Assembly: GCA_035362835.1 (NCBI GenBank)
Contig: DAOSDY010000004.1
Location: 62,001 to 126,000 of the forward strand
Length of the DNA stretch: 64,000 nucleotides
Source: Melioribacteraceae bacterium
GTDB lineage: Bacteria > Bacteroidota > Ignavibacteria > Ignavibacteriales > Melioribacteraceae
Direction of reading: 5' to 3'
Part shown: positions 35,998-44,332 of the stretch, in pieces
How positions within the stretch are numbered: position 1 is the stretch's first letter
Layout: each line of letters starts with the position of its first letter
Position numbers and translations under genes: made by a program
The notes under the pieces: generated by a model
What the model saw: only the letters and a program-made list of their open reading frames with translations
What the model was told of the DNA's origin: nothing
Databases searched by the model: none

Positions 35998-36366
35998 ATG
36001 GTTCAAGAAGAAACAAATTTAGTGGTTGCGGATAATTCGGGTGCTAAAAAAGTTCGATGTATTCGCGTGTTGGGCGGTTCTAATCGCCGCTATGCTAGCC
36101 TCGGCGATGTAATTGTTGTTAGCGTTAAATCCGCTATTCCGGGCGGCGGTGTTAAAAAAGGAGAAGTCTCCAGAGCGGTTATTGTAAGAACTAAAAAAGA
36201 AGTTAGAAGAAACGACGGATCTTATATCCGGTTCGATGAAAATGCTGCTGTTCTTCTCAATGCCCAGGGCGAACCGAGAGGCACACGTATCTTCGGACCT
36301 GTTGCAAGAGAATTGCGCGATAAAAAATTTATGAAAATTATCTCTCTGGCTCCAGAGGTTCTCTAA
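35998..36366 (+). CDS. rplN: 50S ribosomal protein L14
   Basis: 122 residues, exact family length. It forms part of the intersubunit bridge. VVADNSGAKKVRCIRVLGG and the C-terminal FMKIISLAPEVL are typical. Confidence 0.98.
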   Translation: MVQEETNLVVADNSGAKKVRCIRVLGGSNRRYASLGDVIVVSVKSAIPGGGVKKGEVSRAVIVRTKKEVRRNDGSYIRFDENAAVLLNAQGEPRGTRIFGPVARELRDKKFMKIISLAPEVL

Positions 36367-36379
36367 GAGGATTGTCAAT

Positions 36380-36706
36380 ATGAAAATTAGAAAAAATGAT
36401 TCTGTAATTGTTATCTCCGGCAACTCCAAAGGTAAAACCGGTAAAGTTCTGAAAGTCTTTCCTGCCGAAAACCGTGTTATTATCGAAGGCGTTAATTTGC
36501 GTAAGAGACATACTAAAGCTAATCAGAAGAATCCGCAGGGCGGCATTATAGAAAAAGAAGCTCCTATTAATGTCTCCAATGTTATGCTTCTTGATCCTAA
36601 AACTAATGAACCGACGAAAATTGGTACTAAAATAATTATAGACGATAAAACAGGTAAAAAGAAAAGCGCTCGATTAAGCAAAGTTAGCGGCGAAATGATC
36701 GCATAA
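36380..36706 (+). CDS. rplX: 50S ribosomal protein L24
   Basis: 108 residues. Assembly-initiating 23S binder with an N-terminal KOW motif, DSVIVISGNSKGKTGKVLKV. The rest, including KRHTKANQKNPQGGI, matches L24. Confidence 0.97.
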   Translation: MKIRKNDSVIVISGNSKGKTGKVLKVFPAENRVIIEGVNLRKRHTKANQKNPQGGIIEKEAPINVSNVMLLDPKTNEPTKIGTKIIIDDKTGKKKSARLSKVSGEMIA

Positions 36707-36731
36707 TAAATTTTAAGGACTCATAATCACG

Positions 36732-37382
36732 ATGGCAAAGCAAAAAGAACAAAAAGAACAGACGGCTCAATCACCTAAAAAAGGGAAAACTGCTGAAGAA
36801 CCGAAAACTAAAGTGGTTGAAGAAAAAATTCCGGCACGATTAAAAGAAAAATATATTAAAGAGATCGTTCCTAAATTAAAAGAACAGTTCGGCTATAAAA
36901 GTATTATGCAGGTCCCCAAGATCGAAAAAATTGTTCTTAATATGGGTGTGGGACAGGCAGTTCAGGATCCGAAAATTCTTGACGAAGCCGTTAAAGATCT
37001 CGAAACCATTACAGGCCAGAAAGTTTCGGTCCGTATTGCTAAAAAAGCTATATCAAACTTCAAACTCCGCGAGAATATGAAGATTGGTGCTAAAGTTACT
37101 TTGAGACAGGAAAGAATGTATGAATTCCTCGATCGCTTGATTACAATCGCGCTTCCGAGAGTACGCGACTTTAGAGGCGTTCCTGATAAATCTTTCGACG
37201 GAAGAGGAAATTACACTTTGGGAATTAAAGAGCAGATCATTTTCCCCGAAATCAATGTGGACAAGGTTACTAAAGTTCTCGGAATGGATGTTACATTCGT
37301 TACAACGGCAAAATCCGATAAAGAAGCTTTCGAACTTTTAAGCGCGTTCGGTATGCCGTTCAGAAAAAAGGAAATTAATTAG
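36732..37382 (+). CDS. rplE: 50S ribosomal protein L5 with N-terminal extension
   Basis: 216 residues against a usual 180 or so. The family core begins at about residue 36 (ARLKEKYIKEIVPKL) and continues with the hallmark VPKIEKIVLNMGVG and FRGVPDKSFDGRGNYTLGIKEQ. The first 35 residues are an added Lys/Glu/Gln/Pro-rich tail. No start codon is visible right before the core: the ATG here, nine bases after a GGAC-type site, is the only good start. L5 contacts 5S rRNA and the P-site tRNA. The extension is discussed in the findings. Confidence 0.96.
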   Translation: MAKQKEQKEQTAQSPKKGKTAEEPKTKVVEEKIPARLKEKYIKEIVPKLKEQFGYKSIMQVPKIEKIVLNMGVGQAVQDPKILDEAVKDLETITGQKVSVRIAKKAISNFKLRENMKIGAKVTLRQERMYEFLDRLITIALPRVRDFRGVPDKSFDGRGNYTLGIKEQIIFPEINVDKVTKVLGMDVTFVTTAKSDKEAFELLSAFGMPFRKKEIN

Positions 37383-37392
37383 AAGGAAAATT

Positions 37393-37662
37393 ATGGCCAG
37401 AAAAAGTTTATTAGCTCGTGAAATTAAAAAGCGTAAACTCTATACTAAGTATGTCGAGAAAAGAAAAGAGTTGAAGGAAAACGGCGATTACGAGGCTCTT
37501 CAGTCTCTTCCCAGAAACTCTGCTTTAACTCGTCAGCATAATAGATGCTTAATTAGCGGTAGACCAAGAGGCTTTTATAGAAAATTTGGTGTATCACGTT
37601 TAGTTTTAAGAGAAATGGCTTTACGCGGTGAAATACCGGGCGTAAAGAAATCAAGTTGGTAA
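37393..37662 (+). CDS. rpsN: 30S ribosomal protein S14 (long, zinc-free form)
   Basis: 89 residues. The core TRQHNRCLISGRPRGFYRKFG and the ending GEIPGVKKSSW identify S14. Only one cysteine is present, so this is the non-zinc type. It lies ten bases after rplE. Confidence 0.97.
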   Translation: MARKSLLAREIKKRKLYTKYVEKRKELKENGDYEALQSLPRNSALTRQHNRCLISGRPRGFYRKFGVSRLVLREMALRGEIPGVKKSSW

Positions 37663-37679
37663 TAAGAGGAGAATATTAA

Positions 37680-38075
37680 ATGCCGGCAACCGATCCGATT
37701 GCAGATTTTTTAACAAGAATTAGAAATGCAGTTAAAGCCAAGAAGAAATTTGTCGAAATCCCTTCTTCTAAAACGAAGGTTAACTTGGCCGAAATACTGA
37801 AATCAAACAAATTCATCAAAGACTATAATGTTCTTGAAGATAATAAACAGAATATCTTAAGAGTCCACCTCCAGTACTTAAACGGTGTCTCGTCTATTTC
37901 CGGTATGAAAAGAATCAGCACTCCAGGCCTTCATACTTACGTCGGGAAAGATGAAATACCAAGAGTATTGAATGGATTGGGAATTGCGATAATTTCTACT
38001 CCAAAAGGATTATTAACAGATAAACAAGCTAAAAAAGAAGCGGTAGGCGGCGAAGTTATCTGCCACGTTTGGTAA
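37680..38075 (+). CDS. rpsH: 30S ribosomal protein S8
   Basis: 131 residues. Central-domain 16S binder; in E. coli it represses the spc operon. DPIADFLTRIRNAVKAKKKFVEIPSSK and the C-terminal GIAIISTPKGLLTDKQAKKEAVGGEVICHVW region are typical. Confidence 0.97.
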   Translation: MPATDPIADFLTRIRNAVKAKKKFVEIPSSKTKVNLAEILKSNKFIKDYNVLEDNKQNILRVHLQYLNGVSSISGMKRISTPGLHTYVGKDEIPRVLNGLGIAIISTPKGLLTDKQAKKEAVGGEVICHVW

Positions 38076-38103
38076 TCATTAAAAGTTTGAACGAGGTTAA
38101 AAA

Positions 38104-38640
38104 GTGTCACGAATAGGTAAAAAACCGATTTCAATTAAAGGCGTTACAGTTACTAAAACTGACGGACAGTTGAAAGTAAAAGGAAAACTTGGCGAACTTT
38201 CTATGAATGTTCATCCCAACATTAATGTGGAAGTTACTAAGGAGGAAATTATTGTTACACGTCCCGACGATTCTAAAGAAAATAGATCTTTGCACGGACT
38301 TACAAGGGCTTTGATTAATAATATGATCAAAGGTGTTTCCGAAGGTTATCTGAAATCTCTCGATATTGTCGGTGTCGGTTATAAAGCCGAATCGAAAGGT
38401 GAAGCTGTTCTTTTCAGTCTCGGTTATTCTCACCCGATCTATTTTATCCCTCCGCAGGGTATTAAGATCGATATTCCTGCTCCTACTCAGGTTAAAATCT
38501 CCGGAACCGATAAAGAATTAGTAGGACTTATAGCGGCTAAAATCAGATCGTTCAAGAAACCTGAACCGTATAAAGGTAAAGGCGTTAAATATTCCAACGA
38601 AATTATTATTAGAAAAGCTGGTAAGACAGCTGGTAAATAA
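38104..38640 (+). CDS. rplF: 50S ribosomal protein L6
   Basis: 178 residues with the two repeated L6 domains. Start is GTG; the N terminus SRIGKKPISIKGV fits the family exactly. The ending KPEPYKGKGVKYSNEIIIRKAGKT is the conserved factor-binding-side tail. Confidence 0.97.
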   Translation: MSRIGKKPISIKGVTVTKTDGQLKVKGKLGELSMNVHPNINVEVTKEEIIVTRPDDSKENRSLHGLTRALINNMIKGVSEGYLKSLDIVGVGYKAESKGEAVLFSLGYSHPIYFIPPQGIKIDIPAPTQVKISGTDKELVGLIAAKIRSFKKPEPYKGKGVKYSNEIIIRKAGKTAGK

Positions 38641-38657
38641 TTAGGAGATCGGACAAA

Positions 38658-39023
38658 ATGTTTTTAAAGGATAATCAAAAAAGAATCAGAAAAAAGGTAA
38701 GAGTCAGACAAAAAGTTTCTGGAACTGCAGAACGTCCGAGATTAACTGTTTTCATCAGCTTGAATCATATCTATGCTCAGTTGATTGATGATACTAAAAG
38801 CTCTACAATTGTTTCGGCTTCAACCAGGGTTAAAGATTTAGCAGAAGAATTGAAGAATACAAAAACAAGAGTTTCTAAAAGTAAATTAGTTGGTAAGCTG
38901 ATTGCAAAACGAGCGGCAGAAAAAGGAATTAATACTGTTGTGTTCGATAGAAGCGGTTATACTTATCACGGTAGAGTAAAAGCAGTTGCCGACGGTGCTC
39001 GCGAAGGCGGTTTGAAATTTTAA
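38658..39023 (+). CDS. rplR: 50S ribosomal protein L18
   Basis: 121 residues. It carries 5S rRNA into the large subunit. RIRKKVRVRQKVSGTAERPRLTVF near the start and VVFDRSGYTYHGRVKAVADGAREGGL at the end are typical. A tRNA-Gln gene lies 23 bases downstream. Confidence 0.97.
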   Translation: MFLKDNQKRIRKKVRVRQKVSGTAERPRLTVFISLNHIYAQLIDDTKSSTIVSASTRVKDLAEELKNTKTRVSKSKLVGKLIAKRAAEKGINTVVFDRSGYTYHGRVKAVADGAREGGLKF

Positions 39024-39046
39024 GATCCGTTTAAGGGTTTAGTTCT

Positions 39047-39117
39047 TGCCGGGTCGTCTAATGGCAGGACAGCGGCCTTTGGAGCCGTATGTGGAGGTTC
39101 GAATCCTCCCCCGGCAG
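39047..39117 (+). tRNA. tRNA-Gln (TTG) inside the spc operon
   Basis: 71 bases. Acceptor TGCCGGG pairs perfectly with CCCGGCA; anticodon stem GCGGC/GCCGT carries loop CTTTGGA, giving anticodon TTG; T-arm is GGAGG-TTCGAAT-CCTCC. CCA is not encoded. It is in the same orientation between rplR and rpsE, with no promoter consensus visible in the short gap, so it is probably cut out of the ribosomal-protein mRNA. Confidence 0.94.
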
Positions 39118-39162
39118 CAGAAAAAATATTAAATAAGAAATGGTTGAACAGAGGAGTTAAAA

Positions 39163-39675
39163 TTGAATTTCAAGTACAAAAAAGTATCTGGACTCGAAAA
39201 TCTCAAAGAGAAAATTGTTCATATTAATAGAGTTGCTAAGGTTGTTAAGGGCGGTAGAAGGTTCAGCTTTAATGCTATTGTTGTTGTGGGTGATGGCAAT
39301 GGTCATGTTGGAGTTGGACTTGGTAAAGCCAACGAAGTAACCGATGCAATCTCTAAAGGTATCGACGATGCTAAAAAGAATGTTTACAAAGTATCGGTCG
39401 TTAAAGGAACTGTTCCGCATCCGATTATCGGCAAGTTCGGTGCAGGTCAGGTTCTCTTAAAACCGGCTACTCCCGGTACCGGCCTTATTGCCGGCGGTGG
39501 TGTCCGTGCGGTCCTCGAAGCTGCCGGAGTTCAGGATATACTTACAAAATCTCTCGGCTCTTCAAATCCGCATAATCAGGTCAAAGCTACCTTGAATGCT
39601 TTACTTAATTTAGTTGATGCAAGAACAATGGCTCATAAACGCGGAATTAAAGTTACCGAGCTTTTCAATCTGTAA
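39163..39675 (+). CDS. rpsE: 30S ribosomal protein S5
   Basis: 170 residues. Decoding-fidelity protein in the mRNA entry tunnel. GRRFSFNAIVVVGDGNGHVGVGLGKANEV and the C-terminal S5 domain are intact. Start is TTG after GAGGAG; the conserved region starts about 25 residues in, so the start is plausible though not fixed by homology. Confidence 0.96.
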   Translation: MNFKYKKVSGLENLKEKIVHINRVAKVVKGGRRFSFNAIVVVGDGNGHVGVGLGKANEVTDAISKGIDDAKKNVYKVSVVKGTVPHPIIGKFGAGQVLLKPATPGTGLIAGGGVRAVLEAAGVQDILTKSLGSSNPHNQVKATLNALLNLVDARTMAHKRGIKVTELFNL

Positions 39676-39686
39676 TAGAGGATTAA

Positions 39687-39875
39687 ATGGCTAAGAAATT
39701 AAAAATTACACAGACTAGAAGTATTATCGACCGTCCTAAGACTCAAAAGCTTACAATCGAAGCTCTCGGTCTTAGCAGGCCGAATTATTCAGTAATTCAT
39801 AACGATACTCCTCAGATTAGAGGTATGGTTAGAAAAGTAGCTCATCTTGTTAAAGTAGAAGAAATTGAAGCGTAA
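39687..39875 (+). CDS. rpmD: 50S ribosomal protein L30
   Basis: 62 residues, the short bacterial form. KKLKITQTRSIIDRPKTQKLTIEALGL is the family core. Eleven bases after rpsE. Confidence 0.96.
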   Translation: MAKKLKITQTRSIIDRPKTQKLTIEALGLSRPNYSVIHNDTPQIRGMVRKVAHLVKVEEIEA

Positions 39876-39883
39876 GGTGATAA

Positions 39884-40348
39884 ATGAATATTCTAAGTAA
39901 TCTTAAACCTGCTAAAGGTTCTAATAAAAAAAATAAAAGAATTGGACGAGGAGAAGGATCCGGTCACGGCGGAACTGCAACACGCGGTATGAACGGTCAG
40001 CGTTCGCGCTCGGGTGCAAAATACAGAGCATGGTTCGAAGGCGGCCAGATGCCTCTTCAGAGACGTGTTCCCAAAAGAGGTTTTCATTCCCCGTTCAAAG
40101 TTGTTTACCAGGTTGTTAATCTTAGTAAACTTCAAAAACTGGTTGACGAGAAAAAAATTGAAGATGGAATTGTAAACGCTGTTTCTTTGTATAAATGTCG
40201 TGCAATTTCAAAAGCACTTGCACCGTACAAAATTCTTGGTGTTGGTGAACTTAAAGCAAAATTGAATATTGAAGCTCATGCTTTTTCGGCTTCAGCTAAA
40301 GAAAAAATTGAATCACTTGGCGGAACTATCAAAGAGATTAAAGCTTAA
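39884..40348 (+). CDS. rplO: 50S ribosomal protein L15
   Basis: 154 residues. Late-assembly 23S binder. The glycine-rich N terminus GRGEGSGHGGTATRGMNGQRSRSG and GGQMPLQRRVPKRGF are hallmarks. Its TAA stop shares bases with the secY ATG (TAATG), a sign of translational coupling. Confidence 0.97.
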   Translation: MNILSNLKPAKGSNKKNKRIGRGEGSGHGGTATRGMNGQRSRSGAKYRAWFEGGQMPLQRRVPKRGFHSPFKVVYQVVNLSKLQKLVDEKKIEDGIVNAVSLYKCRAISKALAPYKILGVGELKAKLNIEAHAFSASAKEKIESLGGTIKEIKA

Positions 40349-41685
40349 TGGCTACTATTCAAGAAACATTCCGAAATATCTTTAAAATTAATGAGTTAAG
40401 GCAGAGAATCCTCTACACTGTAGCATTGCTGGTTATCGTTAGAATCGGTTCCCATATTACTTTACCAGGTATTGATTCTTATCTGTTAACCTCTGCTATG
40501 GCAAACCAGACTTCAGATAATCTCTTCGGTCTTTACGATCTGTTTGTAGGAGGTGCTTTCTCCAACGCTGCTATCTTTGCGCTAGGAATTATGCCTTATA
40601 TCTCCGCATCAATTATTCTGCAGATTGCCGGTGCGGTTGTTCCTTATATCCAGAAACTTCAGCGTGAAGGAGAAGAAGGAAGAAAAAAAATTAATCAGTG
40701 GACCCGGTACGGTACCGTAATAATCTCTGCTTTCCAGGCCTGGGGCGTAACAATCCAGCTTCTTAATCTTCAGTATAATAATGCAGCAATCGTGCCCGAT
40801 GCAGTAAGAGGTTTTGCATGGCAGGCTTCTACAATTGTTCTTCTGGTAGCAGGCACAATGTTCATTATGTGGATGGGTGAGCAGATAACTGAAAAAGGAA
40901 TTGGAAACGGAATCTCCTTAATCATCTTCATCGGAATTATTAACCGCTTCCCGTTTGCAATACTTGATGAATACAGGCTTATTGCCGCCGGTCAGCGTAA
41001 CCTGGTTATCGAAATCGTGATAATTGCATTCATGGTGCTTGTTATCGCAGGTGTTATTCTGGTTACTCAGGGAACAAGGCGAATCCCCGTACAATATGCC
41101 AAACGTGTGGTCGGCCGGAAAGTTTACGGCGGAGTTACTCAGTATATCCCTCTGCGCGTTAATACTGCCGGAGTAATGCCTATTATCTTTGCACAATCGA
41201 TTATGTTTATTCCGAGTACATTGTTTTCGTTTTTCCCTAATAATGAATTTATTGGTACAATAGCCCAGTATTTTAATTATCAATCGTTTACCTATGCGTT
41301 TATATATGCTGTAATGATCATTTTCTTTACATATTTCTATACTGCAATCGCTTTCAATCCTCAGGATGTTGCCGAGAATATGAAAAAACAGGGCGGCTTT
41401 ATTCCAGGTATCCGTCCCGGTAAACAAACATCTGAATTTATTGATAATATTTTAACGAAGATTACTCTGCCCGGATCTTTCTTCCTGGCAATCGTTGCAA
41501 TTCTTCCTACGTTTGTATCCAAGTTCGGAGTCTCCGGAAGTTTTGCTTCTTTCTTCGGCGGTACAAGTTTGTTGATTATTGTTGGCGTTGCACTCGATAC
41601 TCTCCAGCAGATTGAATCGCATCTGCTGATGAGACATTACGACGGCTTTATGAAGTCAGGTAAATTAAAAGGAAGAAAATTTTAA
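40348..41685 (+). CDS. secY: Protein translocase subunit SecY
   Basis: 445 residues, about ten membrane helices. Channel subunit of the Sec translocon with SecE. IMPYISASIILQ near helix 2, QREGEEGRKKINQWTRY in the cytoplasmic loop and GIRPGKQTSEFID near the end are conserved SecY segments. It overlaps rplO by one base. An adk gene, often next, is absent: map follows directly. Confidence 0.97.
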   Translation: MATIQETFRNIFKINELRQRILYTVALLVIVRIGSHITLPGIDSYLLTSAMANQTSDNLFGLYDLFVGGAFSNAAIFALGIMPYISASIILQIAGAVVPYIQKLQREGEEGRKKINQWTRYGTVIISAFQAWGVTIQLLNLQYNNAAIVPDAVRGFAWQASTIVLLVAGTMFIMWMGEQITEKGIGNGISLIIFIGIINRFPFAILDEYRLIAAGQRNLVIEIVIIAFMVLVIAGVILVTQGTRRIPVQYAKRVVGRKVYGGVTQYIPLRVNTAGVMPIIFAQSIMFIPSTLFSFFPNNEFIGTIAQYFNYQSFTYAFIYAVMIIFFTYFYTAIAFNPQDVAENMKKQGGFIPGIRPGKQTSEFIDNILTKITLPGSFFLAIVAILPTFVSKFGVSGSFASFFGGTSLLIIVGVALDTLQQIESHLLMRHYDGFMKSGKLKGRKF

Positions 41686-41709
41686 AAGTTTTATAGAAGA
41701 CAGCTGGTT

Positions 41710-42471
41710 GTGGTATTAATCAAAACAAAAAAAGAGATTGATTACATTAAAGAAAGCTGTCTTATTGTTGCTGAAGTTTTACAATTAATGAAGCGTTACG
41801 CCAAACCTGGTGTAACTACAATTGAACTGGATAAAATTGCTGAAGATTATATCCTCAGCAATAATGGAAGACCGGCTTTCAAAGGTTATTCGCAGGCAGG
41901 TTCTTTCGATTTTCCGGGTTCTATTTGTTCTTCAATTGATGATGAGGTCGTTCACGGAATTCCCGGGAACAGAATTCTTAAAGAAGGGGAAATCCTTTCG
42001 GTAGATGTCGGCGTTGAGAAAAATAATTTCTACGGCGATGCGGCTCTTACAGTGCCTATCGGAAGTATCTCCGCTGAAAAACAGAGACTGGTCGATTCAA
42101 CCGAAAAATCGCTTTACCTCGGTATTGAACAGGCTGTTCCGGGTAATAGAATTGGCGATGTTGCTTATGCAATACAGTCGAAAGTCGAATCGGATGGCTT
42201 TTCTGTTGTAAGAGATCTTTGCGGTCACGGTGTTGGTAAGTTTCTTCACGAGGATCCACAGATTCCCAACTATGGTCGTAAAGGAACCGGAACTCTGCTT
42301 AAGAACGGAATGACCGTTGCAATTGAACCGATGATCAACCTGGGTACTTATAAAGTAACGGTGGATCAGGACGGTTGGACAGTTCGCACAGCGGATGGAT
42401 TACCATCGGCTCATTTTGAACATACAATTGCAATCATAGATGGTAAACCAGAAATATTAACTAAGTGCTGA
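41710..42471 (+). CDS. map: Methionine aminopeptidase type I
   Basis: 253 residues. It removes the initiator methionine from new proteins. The five metal ligands are visible in SVDVGVEKNNFYGDAA (two Asp), CGHGVGKFLHED (His), VAIEPMINLG (Glu) and FEHTIAI (Glu). Start is GTG. It lies between secY and infA, a common position. No N-terminal zinc-finger extension. Confidence 0.96.
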   Translation: MVLIKTKKEIDYIKESCLIVAEVLQLMKRYAKPGVTTIELDKIAEDYILSNNGRPAFKGYSQAGSFDFPGSICSSIDDEVVHGIPGNRILKEGEILSVDVGVEKNNFYGDAALTVPIGSISAEKQRLVDSTEKSLYLGIEQAVPGNRIGDVAYAIQSKVESDGFSVVRDLCGHGVGKFLHEDPQIPNYGRKGTGTLLKNGMTVAIEPMINLGTYKVTVDQDGWTVRTADGLPSAHFEHTIAIIDGKPEILTKC

Positions 42472-42474
42472 TAA

Positions 42475-42693
42475 ATGGCAAAACAAGGACCAATAAAAGT
42501 AGACGGAACTGTAACGGAAACTCTTCCTAATGCTCATTTCAAAGTCCGTCTCGATAACGGTCACGAAATCCTTGCCCATATTTCGGGCAAAATGAGAATG
42601 CACTTTATTAAAATTCTGGTGGGTGATAAGGTAGCTATCGAACTTTCACCTTACGATCTGAATAAAGGTAGAATAACATATAGATATAAATAA
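42475..42693 (+). CDS. infA: Translation initiation factor IF-1
   Basis: 72 residues, exact family length. OB-fold protein that binds the 30S A site during initiation. ETLPNAHFKVRLDNGHEILAHISGKMR and the ending LNKGRITYRYK are typical. It begins three bases after the map stop. Confidence 0.97.
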   Translation: MAKQGPIKVDGTVTETLPNAHFKVRLDNGHEILAHISGKMRMHFIKILVGDKVAIELSPYDLNKGRITYRYK

Positions 42694-42734
42694 CAAAGTC
42701 GATTGCTTATCGGCTCTCTGACGGAGGAAAAGAG

Positions 42735-42848
42735 ATGAAGGTTAGAGCATCTGTAAAAAAATTATGCGAGCATTGCAAAATTATAAAGCGAAAGGGAGTA
42801 GTACGAGTAATTTGCAAAAACCCTAAACATAAACAAAGACAAGGTTAA
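42735..42848 (+). CDS. rpmJ: 50S ribosomal protein L36
   Basis: 37 residues. The smallest large-subunit protein, starting MKVRASVKKLCEHCKIIKRK. Zinc ligands Cys11, Cys14, Cys27 and His32 are all present, so it is the zinc-binding form. ACGGAGGAAAAGAG is a strong ribosome site. Confidence 0.96.
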   Translation: MKVRASVKKLCEHCKIIKRKGVVRVICKNPKHKQRQG

Positions 42849-42866
42849 AACCAGGAGGAATAAGAT

Positions 42867-43250
42867 TTGGCTCGTATTGCAGGTATTGACTTACCAAAAC
42901 AAAAAAAGGCATTTATCGGATTAACATATATTTACGGCGTAGGCCGTTCAACTGCCATGACTATTTTGACTAAGGCAAATGTTAATCCTGAAAAGAAAAT
43001 CAGTGATTTGACCGAGGAGGAAGTTGCAAAAATCCGTTCGGTTATGACTGCAGATTTTAAAGTGGAAGGCGCTCTCAGAAGTGAAGTCCAGCAGAATATT
43101 AAAAGATTGATGGATATCGGTTCATATCGCGGCCTGCGTCATAGAAGAGGATTACCGGTAAGAGGTCAAAGAACAAGAACTAACTCAAGAACCCGTAAAG
43201 GTAAACGTAAAACTGTTGCCGGCAAGAAAAAAACACCGGCTAAGAAGTAA
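42867..43250 (+). CDS. rpsM: 30S ribosomal protein S13
   Basis: 127 residues. It bridges to the large subunit and touches P-site tRNA. ARIAGIDLPKQKKAFIGLTYIYG and RHRRGLPVRGQRTRTNSRTRKG identify it. Start is TTG after AGGAGG. The lysine-rich tail is usual. Confidence 0.97.
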   Translation: MARIAGIDLPKQKKAFIGLTYIYGVGRSTAMTILTKANVNPEKKISDLTEEEVAKIRSVMTADFKVEGALRSEVQQNIKRLMDIGSYRGLRHRRGLPVRGQRTRTNSRTRKGKRKTVAGKKKTPAKK

Positions 43251-43272
43251 TAAATAATTTCAAGGAGTCAAA

Positions 43273-43659
43273 TTGGCTAAAGTAGTTAAAAAGACTAAAA
43301 AGAAAGTCCATGTCGATGCCGTTGGTGTTGCTCGTATTAAAGCATCATTCAATAACGTGATCTGCACTATTACCGATATTTATGGTAATACTATCTCATG
43401 GTCGTCAGCTGGAAAAAACGGATTTAAAGGTTCCAGAAAGAATACTCCGTTCGCTGCCCAGGTTACTGCCGAAGCAGCAGCTAAAGAAGCTTATGATCTC
43501 GGATTGAGAAAAATCGATGTTTTTGTTAAAGGACCGGGTTCCGGAAGAGAAGCTGCTATTAGAGCTCTGAGCGTTGCCGGCCTGGAGATTCTATCCATTA
43601 AAGACAGTACACCAATTCCACATAACGGCTGCAGACCGCCAAAACGCAGAAGAGTTTAA
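43273..43659 (+). CDS. rpsK: 30S ribosomal protein S11
   Basis: 128 residues. 30S platform protein at the E site. FNNVICTITDIYGNTISWSSAG and GLEILSIKDSTPIPHNGCRPPKRRRV are textbook. Start is TTG after AAGGAG. Confidence 0.97.
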   Translation: MAKVVKKTKKKVHVDAVGVARIKASFNNVICTITDIYGNTISWSSAGKNGFKGSRKNTPFAAQVTAEAAAKEAYDLGLRKIDVFVKGPGSGREAAIRALSVAGLEILSIKDSTPIPHNGCRPPKRRRV

Positions 43660-43676
43660 GAAGGAGAAATAATTAG

Positions 43677-44303
43677 ATGGCAAGATACACTGGTTCAAGT
43701 TGCAAACTGTGCAGAAGAGAAAAACAAAAATTGTTCCTTAAAGGATCGAAATGTTATTCCGAAAAATGTCCGCTCGAAAAAAGAAACTATGCACCCGGTC
43801 AGCACGGTTTAACCCGCAGAGCAAAATTCTCTGAATACGGCGTTCAGCTCCGCGAAAAACAGAAAGTAAAAAGAATATATGGATTGCAGGAAACTCAATT
43901 CCATAACTACTTTGAAAAGGCTTCCAGACAGAAAGGTATAACAGGCTCTAATCTTATCAAACTTCTCGAGAGAAGATTGGATAACGTTGTATTCCGTCTC
44001 GGATTTGCACCTTCAAGAAAATCAGCGCGTCAGCTTGTCCTTCACAGACATTTTATGGTCAACGGTCACCTGGTCGATATTCCTTCTTTCCTCCTTGCCC
44101 CCGGCGATGTCGTTACCGTAAAGGAAAAAAGTAAAAAGCTCGACGCTATACATAATTCATTGAGAAGAACAAAAGATAGTGTTTATGGCTGGCTTTCAAT
44201 TGATAAAGCTACTCTTTCGGGTACTTTCCTTAATATTCCTGAAAGGGAGGATGTTCCGCTGCAGGCCAACGAACAGTTAATCGTTGAATTATATTCTAAG
44301 TAA
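43677..44303 (+). CDS. rpsD: 30S ribosomal protein S4 (zinc-binding form)
   Basis: 208 residues. Primary 16S binder that nucleates 30S assembly. The zinc knuckle Cys9, Cys12, Cys26, Cys31 is complete. The S4 RNA-binding domain (RRLDNVVFRLGFAPSRKSARQLV) follows. In E. coli S4 represses the alpha operon. Confidence 0.97.
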   Translation: MARYTGSSCKLCRREKQKLFLKGSKCYSEKCPLEKRNYAPGQHGLTRRAKFSEYGVQLREKQKVKRIYGLQETQFHNYFEKASRQKGITGSNLIKLLERRLDNVVFRLGFAPSRKSARQLVLHRHFMVNGHLVDIPSFLLAPGDVVTVKEKSKKLDAIHNSLRRTKDSVYGWLSIDKATLSGTFLNIPEREDVPLQANEQLIVELYSK

Positions 44304-44332
44304 TTTTTAAAATTTAATTTAGAGGATACTAC

